A stretch of 64,000 nucleotides of DNA from an uncultured Microbacterium sp. (GCF_937927635.1 NZ_CALBRW010000016.1:317881-381880); one strand, 5' to 3'. Positions 1 through 9,038 are shown, numbered from the stretch's first letter. Numbers and translations are program-made. Notes: generated from the letters alone by a model not told the origin.

Positions 1-1296
1 CCAGAACGCGCCCCAGAGGAACCGGCATCCGTAGGCGACGGTCAGCACCGCGCCGACGGTGACGCCGATCAGCGCGACCCAGCCCCAGGGCGAGCCGTGC
101 TGGGCGTCTTCGAGCAGGGCCGTGAGCGCGGACTCCTTGGACACATAGCCGATGGTCGGGGCGATGCCCATCATCGAGGCGACGGAGATGAACGCGGCGG
201 TCGCCATCACCGGGGCCTGCCTGCCCAGGCCGGACAGCTCGTTCAGGTCACGGGTGGAGAGCTGGCGGTCGATGACGCCGACGATGAGGAACAGCGCGGA
301 CTTGAACAGGGCGTGCCCGATCACCAGCGCGAGGCCGGCGAGAGCCGCCCCCGGGGTGCCGAAGCCGATCACGACCGAGAAGAACCCCAGCTGACTGACC
401 GTGCCGAACGCCAGGATGCGCTTGAGGTCGGTCTCGCGCAGCGCCTGGATGCCGCCCAGCAGCATCGTGAACACGCCCAGCGAGATGACGATGGGCCGCC
501 ACGGGCCGGTCAGCGCGAAGATCGGCGCGAAGCGCGCGATCAGGTAGATGCCGGCCTTCACCATGGCTGCGGCATGCAGGTACGCGCTCACCGGCGTCGG
601 CGCCGCCATGGCACCGGGCAGCCAGAAGTGGAACGGGAAGATCGCCGACTTGGAGACCGCACCGATCAGGATCATCACGACCGCGGCATCCACCAGCGGT
701 CCGGTCGGGGCGAGCTGCAGCAGTTCATGGATGCTGGCTGTGCCGGCATCCACGACCAGCAGGATCGCGCCGACGAACAGCACCAGACCGCCCAGCGTCG
801 TGACCAGCAGTGCCTGCAGCGCGGCACGACGGCTGGCTGCGCGGTGGCGGTAATGGCCGATCAGCAGGTAGGAGAGGATGCTGGTGATCTCCCAGGACAT
901 GACCAGCATGATGAGGTCGTCGGTGAGCACCAGCCCGTACATGGCGCCCGCGAACCCCAGCAGGACACCGGCGAACTGGCCGACCTCGGCTGCATCGTCG
1001 AAGAAGTACCAGCGGCAGTACAGCAGCACCAGCGCGCCGACGCCGGTGACGATGAGCGTCAGCACCCAGCTCAGCACGTCCATGCGCATGGAGAGGTGCA
1101 GGCCCAGCTGCGGGATCCACTCGTAGTCCTCGAACGGTGCTGTCCCCACGAGCACGGCCGGAGTGAGCGCGAGCGCATGCACGAAGGCGGCGGCGGGGAC
1201 GAGCGCCGCGACGATGAACGCCTGTGCTCCGAGCCAGCGCACCAGGAGGGGGAGGAGAACAGACCCTGCCAGGAACACGGCGAGGAGCAATTGCAT
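1..1296 (-). CDS. mnhA: Mrp/Mnh-type Na+/H+ antiporter subunit A, N-terminal part (cut by window edge)
   Basis: The first 432 residues of a polytopic membrane protein are readable without a stop from an ATG at 1296 to the window edge. Around residues 220-250 it has the proton-conducting membrane-transporter signature (FHFWLPGAM, then APTPVSAYLHAAAMVKAG), and further on DLKRILAFGTVSQLG, both typical of the NuoL/MrpA family. MrpA is the large subunit of a multi-subunit cation/proton antiporter in the cytoplasmic membrane. The remaining subunits would lie beyond the left edge. NuoL or a hydrogenase-4-like subunit is the alternative, but the short hydrophobic N-terminus followed by the antiporter core fits MrpA better. 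Confidence 0.8.
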   Translation of the reverse strand, partial: MQLLLAVFLAGSVLLPLLVRWLGAQAFIVAALVPAAAFVHALALTPAVLVGTAPFEDYEWIPQLGLHLSMRMDVLSWVLTLIVTGVGALVLLYCRWYFFDDAAEVGQFAGVLLGFAGAMYGLVLTDDLIMLVMSWEITSILSYLLIGHYRHRAASRRAALQALLVTTLGGLVLFVGAILLVVDAGTASIHELLQLAPTGPLVDAAVVMILIGAVSKSAIFPFHFWLPGAMAAPTPVSAYLHAAAMVKAGIYLIARFAPIFALTGPWRPIVISLGVFTMLLGGIQALRETDLKRILAFGTVSQLGFFSVVIGFGTPGAALAGLALVIGHALFKSALFLIVGVIDRQLSTRDLNELSGLGRQAPVMATAAFISVASMMGIAPTIGYVSKESALTALLEDAQHGSPWGWVALIGVTVGAVLTVAYGCRFLWGAFW

Positions 1297-1494
1297 CAGC
1301 GGCTCCTCAGGCTCGTCGAGGCCTTCCGGCGCGGGCGGGCAGTTCTTGCGACCATTCTACTGACGCGAGGTTCCGCGCGGTTCGGCGCCTGTGCGGCCCG
1401 GGTCGCCGAGCCCATCGCCTGCACTCAGCGAGCGTCGGCGAGTCGAAGCGAAGCGTCGCCCGGGCTCACAGCTGCCCCGTGCGAACATGAACTC

Positions 1495-3090
1495 ATGCGT
1501 GGGGCATGGCGCGAGGCGTCGGGATGGGTGGCTGCCATCGCGATGTCCGCGATCATCGTCGGTCAGGTCGCCTCCACGCCACGCTCGGAGCTGCTCTTCC
1601 GCGATGGCGACTCCCTGATCGTGGCCATGGTCGGGCGTTCGATCCTGGACGGCGACCGACTGGACTGGATGTTCTCAGGCGTGCTGTTCCTGCCCGAGAC
1701 GGCGGTCTTCACGCTGCTGCGCACTCTGCTCCCGACGGTGTCGATCATGTGCGTGCTGGCCGCGAACGCCATCGTGAACCTGGTGGCCTTCTACGGGGCG
1801 ATCCGTCTGGCCGCCGGCAGGCGCCGCCCGGGCCATGCGCCGGTGGCATGGTCGCTCGCCGCGCTGGGCGCGTTCGGGATCCTCGCGATCACTGAGACGT
1901 CCGCGTCGCGGGATGCCCTGGATCCGGCATCCATGCTCCTGACCACCACCTACTACTCGGCCACCGTGATCGGCGCTGTCCTGGCCGCCGGCCTGGTGCG
2001 TCGCTGGTTCGACGCACGCGCGCGGCGTTCCGCGCTGAGACCCCTCACCACCGTCGAGACCCCTCATGATCGACGTCACTCACGAGGGGTCTCGACGGGC
2101 ACGAGGGGTTTCGGCAGGCTGTTCTGGCTGGTCGTCGTGGCGCTGGTGTCCACGACGACCAACCTGCTCTTCCTCGCATGGGGCACCGCTCCGCTGATCG
2201 TGCTGCTCCTGGCGGCTCTGCATCCGCGGTTCGCCGGACGCCGTGCCCTGCCGCCGTTGATCGCACTCGTCACCGGCTCCGGACTCGGGATGCTGGCACG
2301 CATTCCGCTCTCGGCATGGATCGCGAATCCGGGCGACGGCTATGCGCATCCGTCCGACGCCCTGGTGTCGCTGGGGTACTACGGCGCACTCGCAGGCGAG
2401 CGTCTGGCCGCACCGGGCGGTATCGCCGCGACTGCGCTGACGCTGGTCCTGCTGCTGGTGTGCGTGCTGCGCACCGTCCGTCCCCAGCCCTGCGACGACG
2501 GCCCCGGTGCGCGGGGCGTTCTGCTGGCGGCATACGGCTGGCTGGCGCCGATCGCCACTGTCGTCGGCGCGATCCTGCTGGGTACGCACGCGGCGCGATA
2601 TCTGCAGCCGATCGCGTTCGCGCCCGTGCTCGGGCTCGTCGCGCATCCGCTGGCACTGAAGCTCCCCTCCCCCACACGGATCTTCGCCGCCGTCGGAGCC
2701 GTGCTCCTGGCTGCCGGGGCGATGCTGTCGGTGCCGCGCATCCACGCCGCTGCGACGGCTCCGGACGCCGACGTCGCGTGCGTCGTGGACTGGGTGAATG
2801 CCTCCGGCCGCGTGGGAGCCGGCCAGTTCTGGACGGTGCGCCTGCCGAAGCTGCTTCTCGAGCATCCGGCGCAGCTGGTGCAGGTGGACCACACGCTGCG
2901 CGGCTACAACTGGCTCGCCGATCGCACGGACTTCTCCGCTCGAGAGGTGACGTTCCTCGTGCAGGATGCGCAGACCGTTCCGTGGCGGATCGCCGGAGCG
3001 CCACAGCCCGACGACGTCATCGCCTGCGGCCGCTACCGCATCCTCGACTTCGCGCGCCAGCCCCTGCCGCTCGGCCCCCAGCGCTCCTGA
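1495..3090 (+). CDS. polytopic membrane protein of unknown function
   Basis: A 531-residue protein with about ten hydrophobic segments, a soluble stretch near residues 185-210 and a soluble C-terminal domain of about 110 residues. I do not recognise a family. The overall shape (multi-spanning, a short motif RDGDSL in the first outer loop, an extracytoplasmic C-terminus) is reminiscent of GT-C-type glycosyltransferases or O-antigen-type enzymes, but no catalytic motif is clear. The ATG at 1495 is chosen because the reading frame upstream of it is antisense to the antiporter gene. The soluble stretch coincides with an inserted 48-bp palindrome, described separately. Confidence 0.65.
   Translation: MRGAWREASGWVAAIAMSAIIVGQVASTPRSELLFRDGDSLIVAMVGRSILDGDRLDWMFSGVLFLPETAVFTLLRTLLPTVSIMCVLAANAIVNLVAFYGAIRLAAGRRRPGHAPVAWSLAALGAFGILAITETSASRDALDPASMLLTTTYYSATVIGAVLAAGLVRRWFDARARRSALRPLTTVETPHDRRHSRGVSTGTRGFGRLFWLVVVALVSTTTNLLFLAWGTAPLIVLLLAALHPRFAGRRALPPLIALVTGSGLGMLARIPLSAWIANPGDGYAHPSDALVSLGYYGALAGERLAAPGGIAATALTLVLLLVCVLRTVRPQPCDDGPGARGVLLAAYGWLAPIATVVGAILLGTHAARYLQPIAFAPVLGLVAHPLALKLPSPTRIFAAVGAVLLAAGAMLSVPRIHAAATAPDADVACVVDWVNASGRVGAGQFWTVRLPKLLLEHPAQLVQVDHTLRGYNWLADRTDFSAREVTFLVQDAQTVPWRIAGAPQPDDVIACGRYRILDFARQPLPLGPQRS
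2051..2098. repeat. palindromic repeat inside a coding sequence
   Basis: Two perfect 15-bp arms (CCGTCGAGACCCCTC and its reverse complement) are separated by 18 bp. A further partial direct copy, CACGAGGGGT, follows just downstream. The whole lies in frame in the membrane-protein gene and encodes a charged, low-hydrophobicity loop between two membrane segments. It looks like a dispersed palindromic element that was tolerated in a loop. Confidence 0.7.
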
Positions 3091-3110
3091 AAGCCCGTCT
3101 ATGAAGCCGG

Positions 3111-4184
3111 TCAGCGTGCTGGCGGGGCCGTGGTCTGGCCCTCGCGGAACGTGCAGGTGAAGTGCACGGACTCCCCCGGTTCGCCGGCCAGCATCCTGAT
3201 CACCTGCTCCCCCGCCGCGCGGCCCTTGGCCACGGCGGGCTGCGCGACGGTCGTGAGCTTCAGCGAGCCCAGACCGTCGGCGTTGATGCCGTCGAATCCC
3301 ACGACGGTCAGGTCCTCGGGCACGCGCAGTCCCAGCTCCTCGGCCGCGCGGATCACGCCCACCGCGAGCAGGTCGCTCTGTGCGACGATCGCCGTCGGCC
3401 GGTCCGCGCGGAGCGCACCGGATGCATCGGTCAGCAGCGAGCGCGCGGCGATCATGCCCTCGTCGGCCAGGCTGGCCGCAGCCGTCACGCCGTCGGCATC
3501 CGGGTACACCTCGCGGAAACCGGCCAGCCGGTGCAGGGTCACGTCCACGGTCGCCGCCGCCACGCGCTCGGCGGTGATCGGCCCCCGTTCTCGCTCGGCA
3601 TCCAGGGCCAGCGTCACCGTCGCGACATTCGTATGTCCGAGTTGGAATACGTACCGCGAGATCTGCGCGCTCGCCTCGCGGTTGTCCAGCGTGATCTGCG
3701 GGACCCCCTCTCCCGCGTCCCCCTCGATCACGACGACCGGCAGTCCGCGCTGGCGCACGGTATCCAGGGCGGCACGGGTTCGTCCCGAGCATCCGATCAG
3801 CACCACTGCGTCGACCGGAGCCTCAGTGATGGGCGGCGCCTCGTCGCCCTGCGGATCGTCTCGAAGCAGCAGGATGCCGGCGCTGTCCGCGGCGAGCGCG
3901 TCGGAGAGCCCGTCCATCATGGCCGTCGTCACCGGGTCCAGGAACGCGTATCGCAGCTCGCCGCCGAGCACCACGCCCACGATGCCGCTGCGACCGAGCC
4001 GCAGCGAGGCCGCTCGGGGGTCGGGGCCGGCGTAGCCCAGTGCCGCCGCAGCCGTCAGCACCTTTTCGCGCGTGGCGTCGGCGACATTGACCTTGCCGCT
4101 GAACACGACAGACGCCGTCGACGTGGAGACGCCGGCCTCGCGGGCCACGTCGGCGATGGTCGCACGACGTGCAGTGCTGCTCAT
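3111..4184 (-). CDS. LacI-family transcriptional regulator
   Basis: A 357-residue protein of normal length for the family. Residues about 8-55 form the LacI helix-turn-helix and hinge (ATIADVAREAGVSTSTASVV), followed by a periplasmic-binding-like effector domain ending with the family motif VVGFDGI near residue 290. It starts 60 bp from the divergent MFS transporter gene, and the gap contains a perfect 14-bp palindrome with a central CG, the form expected of a LacI-type operator. It therefore probably represses the transporter and itself. The ligand, probably a sugar or nucleoside, is not predictable. Confidence 0.88.
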   Translation of the reverse strand: MSSTARRATIADVAREAGVSTSTASVVFSGKVNVADATREKVLTAAAALGYAGPDPRAASLRLGRSGIVGVVLGGELRYAFLDPVTTAMMDGLSDALAADSAGILLLRDDPQGDEAPPITEAPVDAVVLIGCSGRTRAALDTVRQRGLPVVVIEGDAGEGVPQITLDNREASAQISRYVFQLGHTNVATVTLALDAERERGPITAERVAAATVDVTLHRLAGFREVYPDADGVTAAASLADEGMIAARSLLTDASGALRADRPTAIVAQSDLLAVGVIRAAEELGLRVPEDLTVVGFDGINADGLGSLKLTTVAQPAVAKGRAAGEQVIRMLAGEPGESVHFTCTFREGQTTAPPAR

Positions 4185-4217
4185 CCTCCGAGGATAACGC
4201 GCTGCGCTCCCCCATCG

Positions 4218-4231
4218 TCGAATCGATTCGA
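4218..4231. promoter_or_regulatory. candidate LacI-type operator
   Basis: TCGAATCGATTCGA is a perfect 14-bp palindrome lying between the divergent starts of the LacI-family gene (4184) and the MFS gene (4244). Its symmetry and central CG fit a LacI-family dimer site. Binding is inferred. Confidence 0.6.
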
Positions 4232-4243
4232 TAGACTTCCCGA

Positions 4244-5467
4244 ATGGACGCCGCGCTCACCCACTCGCAGTTCGTGCGCTGGCGCGCGGCGATCTTCGCG
4301 ATCTTCCTGTCCAGCGGCCTGTCGGTCGCCACCTGGGCATCCCGCGTTCCCGACATCGCGGCCGCACTCGGCATCGACAAGGCGCAGATCGGCCTGCTTC
4401 TGTTGAGCATGGGGATCTCGTCGATCATCGGCATCTCCACCGGGCCGCTGGTCATGGCCCGCACCGGCGCCCGGCTCGGGATGCTCGTCGCCATGCTCCT
4501 GTTCGGCACGGGCGTGCTGCTGATCGGCCTCGGCACCGACCTGTTCGGCTCCATCCCCGTGGTGCTCGCCGGGCTCATGCTCTTCGGGTTCGGCAACGGC
4601 TCGGTCGACGTGATGATGAACGTCGAGGCCACGGCCATCGAACAGCACATGGGCCGGACGATCCTGCCGGTGTTCCACGCCTTCTTCAGCTTCGGAACCG
4701 TGATCGGTGCGGGCATCGGCGTGCTGGCCGCGCGCGGGGGACTGGATGTCGCCGCGCACGCCGGCATCATCAGCGTCGTCATCATCGCGACATCCGTCGC
4801 CTGCTTCTTCCAGGTGCCGGTGCGCGAGATCGCCCTCGACCCCACCGACGAGATCAAGCCCACCTTCCGTCAGCGCATGCACACGGCGCTGGAGGCCTGG
4901 CGCGAGCCCCGCACCTATGCGCTGGGCATCGTGATGCTCGGCATGTCTTTCGCCGAGGGCGGCGCCAACGACTGGATCGCTCTGGGGGTCGTCGATGGGC
5001 ACCACCAGCCGTCCGGAATGGGCGCGCTGGCGCTGGCCGTGTTCTCCATCGGCATGAGCGTGGTGCGCCTGTTCGGCGGACCGCTCGTGGACCGGTTCGG
5101 CCGCGTGACCGTGCTGCGCGTGCTGTCGGCGACGGCGGCGGCCGGCATCCTGCTGTTCATCCTCGGCCCGGACCTGCCGCTGGTGCTGGTCGGAGCGGCG
5201 CTGTGGGGGATCGGCGCATCGCTCGGCTTCCCGCTGGGCATGTCGGCGGCGGCCGACGACCCGACCAAGGCCGCCGCGCGCGTGAGCGCCGCGGCCACCA
5301 TCGGCTACGTCGCGTTCCTCGGCGGACCGCCGGTGCTGGGAGTCATCAGCGAGCACATCGGCCTGCTGAACACGCTGTTCATCCTGGTGGCGCTGGTGGT
5401 CATGTCGGGGCTGTTCTCGAGTGCGGCGAAGCCGCTGCGCGAGGGCACCCCGGTCACGACGAAGTAG
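4244..5467 (+). CDS. MFS transporter, YbjJ-like
   Basis: A 407-residue integral membrane protein with twelve predicted hydrophobic segments. The N-terminus has the WASRVPDIAAALGIDKAQ pattern found in the YbjJ-like branch of the major facilitator superfamily. A short loop with GARLG follows transmembrane segment 2, and LVDRFGRVTVLR follows segment 8. The substrate is unknown. It is divergent from, and probably controlled by, the LacI-family regulator, which suggests uptake or efflux of a small metabolite. The gene ends ten bases before nucS. Confidence 0.82.
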   Translation: MDAALTHSQFVRWRAAIFAIFLSSGLSVATWASRVPDIAAALGIDKAQIGLLLLSMGISSIIGISTGPLVMARTGARLGMLVAMLLFGTGVLLIGLGTDLFGSIPVVLAGLMLFGFGNGSVDVMMNVEATAIEQHMGRTILPVFHAFFSFGTVIGAGIGVLAARGGLDVAAHAGIISVVIIATSVACFFQVPVREIALDPTDEIKPTFRQRMHTALEAWREPRTYALGIVMLGMSFAEGGANDWIALGVVDGHHQPSGMGALALAVFSIGMSVVRLFGGPLVDRFGRVTVLRVLSATAAAGILLFILGPDLPLVLVGAALWGIGASLGFPLGMSAAADDPTKAAARVSAAATIGYVAFLGGPPVLGVISEHIGLLNTLFILVALVVMSGLFSSAAKPLREGTPVTTK

Positions 5468-5476
5468 GCTCTTCGG

Positions 5477-6172
5477 GTGCGCCTCGTCATCGCCCGCTGC
5501 TCCGTCGATTACACCGGGCGGCTCCATGCCCACCTGCCCCTCGCCACGCGCCTGCTGGTGCACAAGGGCGACGGCAGCCTGCTCGTGCACTCCGACGGCG
5601 GCAGCTACAAGCCGCTGAACTGGATGAGCCCGCCGTGCACCCTGGCCACCGAGGAGCCCGGCGAGGAGGAGGCGACCGCCGGCGTCGTCGAGGTGTGGCG
5701 CGTCACGCACAAGAAGACCGGCGATGCGCTGCGCGTGCAGATCTACGAGATCCTGCACGACTCGAACCACGACCTCGGTATCGACCCCGGCCTGCAGAAG
5801 GACGGTGTGGAGGCCGATCTGCAGCGGCTGCTGGCCGAGCAGGTCGACCTGATCAGCGAGGGCGGCAAGCTGGTGCGCCGCGAGTTCCCGACCGCCATCG
5901 GTCCGGTGGATCTGATGATCCGGGATGCCGACGGCGCAGCCATCGCGGTGGAGGTGAAGCGCCGCGGCGACATCGACGGCGTCGAGCAGCTCACCCGCTA
6001 CCTGGAGCTGCTCGGCCGCGACCCGCACCTCTCCCCCATCACCGGCGTGTTCGCCGCTCAGGAGATCAAGCCGCAGGCCCGCGTGTTGGCCGAGGACCGG
6101 GGCATCCGCTGCGTCGTCCTGGACTACGAGGGCATGAAGGGCACTGAATCCGGCGCCCCCCGCCTCTTCTGA
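5477..6172 (+). CDS. nucS: mismatch-specific endonuclease NucS (EndoMS)
   Basis: A 231-residue protein whose whole length matches the actinobacterial NucS/EndoMS family: an N-terminal beta-rich DNA-binding domain opening with MRLVIARCSVDYTGRL, and a C-terminal RecB-like nuclease domain. Catalytic residues are visible in GPVDLMIRDADGAAIAVEVKRRG (first half GPVDLMIRD, then EVKRRG), the D-x(n)-ExK core of this fold. NucS cuts both strands at mismatches and replaces MutS/MutL repair in actinobacteria. The start is GTG at 5477; downstream in-frame starts would remove conserved sequence. Confidence 0.93.
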   Translation: MRLVIARCSVDYTGRLHAHLPLATRLLVHKGDGSLLVHSDGGSYKPLNWMSPPCTLATEEPGEEEATAGVVEVWRVTHKKTGDALRVQIYEILHDSNHDLGIDPGLQKDGVEADLQRLLAEQVDLISEGGKLVRREFPTAIGPVDLMIRDADGAAIAVEVKRRGDIDGVEQLTRYLELLGRDPHLSPITGVFAAQEIKPQARVLAEDRGIRCVVLDYEGMKGTESGAPRLF

Positions 6173-6243
6173 CCCAGTCCCCTCCCCTCCCCGCGTCGGA
6201 AATGTGGGGGAGGCGTGGAGACCGTGAAAAGTAGGGTGGGAGC

Positions 6244-6903
6244 ATGGCTTACTCCTGCATCCTCTGGGACGTGGACGGCACCATCGCCGACGCGTCGGCG
6301 GGCATCATGCCGCGGCTGCGCAAGGTGTTCGCCTCGTACGGACTGCCGGAACCGGATGCCGCCGAGCTGTCGCTCTGGATCGGTCCGCCCATGCACGAGT
6401 CGTTCCAGTTGCGGGCGGGCCTCGACGAGCAGCGCGCGCACGAGGCCGTCGATCGCTACCGCGAGCTGGCCAAGGCCGACGGCTACGCGGCCTCCGTCAC
6501 CATCTACCCGGGCGTTCCCGAGCTTCTGCGGGAGGTGCGGGATGCCGGCATCCCGCAGTCCACGGCCAGCACCAAGCCCGAGAACCAGGTGCGCGCCATC
6601 CTCGACCACTACGAGCTGACCGACCTGTTCACCGCGATCTCCGGCGCCCGACCCGTGCCCGAGGGGCGCGCCGACGGCAAGGCGTTCGTGATCGCCCAGG
6701 CGCTCGAGCGGCTGCGGGCCGCCGGGGTCGACACATCGCGGCCCGTGCTGATCGGCGACAGGCATCACGACGTCGACGGAGCCGCCGAGCACGGCATCCC
6801 CGTCATCTTCGTCGACTGGGGCTTCGGCGAGCCGCAGGAGGCCGAGCACGCGCACCAGAAGGTCTCCGACACCGTCGCACTGAGGCGCGCACTGCTCCAC
6901 TGA
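6244..6903 (+). CDS. HAD-superfamily phosphatase, phosphoglycolate-phosphatase-like
   Basis: A 219-residue HAD hydrolase. Motif I is DVDGT at residues 9-13 with both catalytic aspartates, motif II is the STAST region near residue 105, the motif III lysine follows around 140, and motif IV is IGDRHHDVDGA near 180. The cap domain is inserted after motif I, as in Gph/PGMB-like enzymes. It probably dephosphorylates a small phosphorylated metabolite such as phosphoglycolate. It follows nucS after 71 bp and precedes the ParR-like gene. The exact substrate cannot be assigned. Confidence 0.88.
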   Translation: MAYSCILWDVDGTIADASAGIMPRLRKVFASYGLPEPDAAELSLWIGPPMHESFQLRAGLDEQRAHEAVDRYRELAKADGYAASVTIYPGVPELLREVRDAGIPQSTASTKPENQVRAILDHYELTDLFTAISGARPVPEGRADGKAFVIAQALERLRAAGVDTSRPVLIGDRHHDVDGAAEHGIPVIFVDWGFGEPQEAEHAHQKVSDTVALRRALLH

Positions 6904-6974
6904 CAGCCGGGTACTGTACCGTGATCTAGGCGCGACATTGCCGATGACGCGCGCCATGAGGTGAAGGAGCAGCA

Positions 6975-7394
6975 GTGGCTGAAGCGCCGAGCACGCGCAA
7001 GGTGCAGCTCACCGTGCCCGCGGCCGACACCACTGTCACCGAATGGCTCGATCTGCAGTTCTCGGCCTCCGAGTCCGTGCGTCGCCTGATCCGCGAGTCG
7101 GTTGCCCGCGAGGGCTTCGTCGACGTGGCCAACCGACCGGTGCGCCCGCCCGCGAGTCCCGTGTACGTCGGGGAGCAGCTGCCCGACGAGGATCAGCCGG
7201 ATTCCGCCGAGCCCACCGCAGCGCCGCAGCTCGCCTCGAAGAAGCCCCGGCCCGCCGCACGGACGGCGCCCACGACTGCGGATGCCGGACCCGACCACGA
7301 GCCGGATGCCGAATCCGCCCCGGCGAGGATCCGCCGGGAACGCGCAGCTCCCAGCGCGGCGACGGCGACCATCGACGACCTGCTCGGTCTATGA
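6975..7394 (+). CDS. small ParR-like DNA-binding protein, partner of the actin-like ATPase
   Basis: A 139-residue protein. Residues about 9-50 (KVQLTVPAADTTVTEWL, then SASESVRRLIRESVAREG) look like a ribbon-helix-helix unit as in ParR/StbB adaptors: a beta strand, a helix with SVRRLIRESV, and a second helix. The rest is a Pro/Ala-rich, disordered tail ending in TATIDDLLGL, which could be the segment that contacts the filament. It lies 46 bp upstream of the ParM-like gene and in the same orientation. Assignment as ParR rests on size, fold pattern and position, not on clear sequence identity. Confidence 0.55.
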   Translation: MAEAPSTRKVQLTVPAADTTVTEWLDLQFSASESVRRLIRESVAREGFVDVANRPVRPPASPVYVGEQLPDEDQPDSAEPTAAPQLASKKPRPAARTAPTTADAGPDHEPDAESAPARIRRERAAPSAATATIDDLLGL

Positions 7395-7440
7395 GCATCC
7401 TCCACAATTCCACCGACGACTCGGAACGAAAGGCCTTCCC

Positions 7441-8763
7441 ATGAGCTCGGACATCATTCACCTGACCGGCGGCATCGACGTCGGAAACGGCTACGTCAAG
7501 GGCATGATCCTCAACACCGACACCGGCGTTCGGGACCGCATCGACCTGCCCAGCGCGATCGTGGCCACGCCACGGCAGTCGCCGAAGGTGCCGCTGGAGG
7601 ACGCTGAGGCGCCCCAGACCATGAGTGATGCCGAGGAGGACTTCTACAACCGCCTCGACGCCTCGCTCTCGTCGCCGCTGGTGTCCGACAATGACCGCCG
7701 CATCTTCGGCCGCTCCGCGCTCAGCGTGCGCGGCTCGGTGTTCAGCGAGTTCGAGGTGCACGACGGCCACGCCAGCAAGGCCGACCAGCAGCTCAGCAAG
7801 ATCCTCGTGCTGGGCGTGTACGCCGCCAAGGCGCTGCGCGACTACGTGCGCGAGCACGACGCCCTGCCCGACCACGAGCTGCGCGTGCGCGTGCGCACCG
7901 GCCTCGCCCTGCCGATCAGCGAGTTCGTCGCCCGCCGCTACGGCTACGCCGGCGAGTTCATCGGCTCGAAGGGCTCGGCCGTGCACCTGGTCACGATCAA
8001 GAACTTCAACACCCCCGTCAGCGTGCGCATCGAGTTCGACGACGTGCAGGTCGTGGCCGAGGGCGCTTCAGCCCAGTACGCCATCTCCGAGAAGGGCGAG
8101 CCCCTGGCCGACGCCCTGCTGGCCGACCTGCGCACCCGCGAGGCCGACATCCTCCCCGGCGTGACCGGCGCCGACCTGGTCGCTGCGCAGAACACCGTGG
8201 GCATCGACATCGGCGAGGGCACCGTGAACTTCCCGGTGTTCACCAACGGCCGGTTCAACGCCGAGGCCGCCTCGACCCTCGACATGGGCTACGGCACCAT
8301 CCTCGAGAACGCCCTGGACCGTCAGGACGAGGCCGACCTGCGCTTCACCAGCCGCAAGCAGCTCGCGGACTTCCTGCAGTCCACCCCGTCGGTGCTGCAG
8401 CGCAACCGCCACACCCGCGCGGTGCACCTGGTGGAGCCCGACGTGAAGCACCTGGTCGAGCAGATCCGTCGCGCGTTCAGCGAGACGCTGAGCCAGTCCG
8501 GCGAGTCCACCGAGGTCGTGTACGTCTACGGCGGCGGCTCCGGCCCCATCAAGGACGAGCTCTACCCCGAGCTGATCAAGGCCGCCGGCGACGTGCCCGT
8601 GCTGTACCTGGATGCCCGCTACTCGCGCCACCTGAACCGCGAGGGCCTGTTCCTGGCCGCCCGCGCCGCCCAGGAGGCGTTCGACGCAGCCCAGGCCGCA
8701 GCGCAGAAGGCACCCGAGGGCAGCCGCCGCGCCGCGCGCAAGGGCGAGAAGGTCGACGCCTGA
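7441..8763 (+). CDS. ParM/Alp-type actin-like ATPase
   Basis: A 440-residue actin-fold protein. The phosphate-1 loop is GGIDVGNGYVKG at residues 10-21, the phosphate-2 loop is GIDIGEGTV at 254-262, and the adenosine motif YVYGGGSGP begins near 361. These are the three nucleotide-binding signatures of ParM/StbA/Alp proteins, not of MreB (no membrane-binding hydrophobic loop). Such proteins polymerise to move plasmid DNA. Here the gene is chromosomal, paired with a ParR-like gene, between housekeeping genes and with ordinary composition. Its cargo is unknown. A strong terminator follows. Confidence 0.8.
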   Translation: MSSDIIHLTGGIDVGNGYVKGMILNTDTGVRDRIDLPSAIVATPRQSPKVPLEDAEAPQTMSDAEEDFYNRLDASLSSPLVSDNDRRIFGRSALSVRGSVFSEFEVHDGHASKADQQLSKILVLGVYAAKALRDYVREHDALPDHELRVRVRTGLALPISEFVARRYGYAGEFIGSKGSAVHLVTIKNFNTPVSVRIEFDDVQVVAEGASAQYAISEKGEPLADALLADLRTREADILPGVTGADLVAAQNTVGIDIGEGTVNFPVFTNGRFNAEAASTLDMGYGTILENALDRQDEADLRFTSRKQLADFLQSTPSVLQRNRHTRAVHLVEPDVKHLVEQIRRAFSETLSQSGESTEVVYVYGGGSGPIKDELYPELIKAAGDVPVLYLDARYSRHLNREGLFLAARAAQEAFDAAQAAAQKAPEGSRRAARKGEKVDA

Positions 8764-8780
8764 CCCGACCCGTCAGACGA

Positions 8781-8819
8781 AAGAACCCCGCCGGATCCGA
8801 GAGGACCGGCGGGGTTCTT
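8781..8819 (+). terminator. Rho-independent terminator after the ParM-like gene
   Basis: AAGAACCCCGCCGG and its exact reverse complement (8806-8819) form a 14-bp stem with an 11-nt loop. A run of T and A flanks both sides, so it may also stop the convergent cold-shock transcript. Confidence 0.85.
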
Positions 8820-8831
8820 ATGTCATTCGCC

Positions 8832-9038
8832 TCAGAGGGGGCGGATGTTCTCAGCCTGCAGGCCCTTGGGGCCCTGCGCCACATCGAACTCGACGCGCTG
8901 GTTCTCGTCGAGGGAGCGGTAGCCGGAAGACTGGATTGCGGAGTAGTGCGCGAACACGTCGGCGCCTCCGTCGTCGGGGGAGATGAAGCCGAAGCCCTTC
9001 TCCGAGTTGAACCACTTGACCGTGCCCTGGGTGCTCAT
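8832..9038 (-). CDS. cold shock protein, CspA family
   Basis: A 68-residue single cold-shock domain. RNP-1 is KGFGFI at residues 14-19 and RNP-2 is VFAHY at 28-32, with the WFN aromatic patch at 9-11. Such proteins bind single-stranded RNA and DNA and melt secondary structure. The gene converges on the ParM-like gene and shares its terminator. The ribosome binding site is poor (CGGCAGTAG before the ATG), which is common for csp genes with long leaders. Confidence 0.95.
   Translation of the reverse strand: MSTQGTVKWFNSEKGFGFISPDDGGADVFAHYSAIQSSGYRSLDENQRVEFDVAQGPKGLQAENIRPL

Noticed and set aside
97..1494. N-terminal extension of the 531-residue membrane protein up to position 97
   Set aside because: This part is antisense to the antiporter gene; the hydrophobic membrane protein begins at the ATG at 1495.
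4181..6028. A 615-codon open frame on the minus strand opposite the MFS and nucS genes
   Set aside because: It is antisense to two well-supported genes and has the His/Asp/Arg-rich composition of a high-GC shadow frame.
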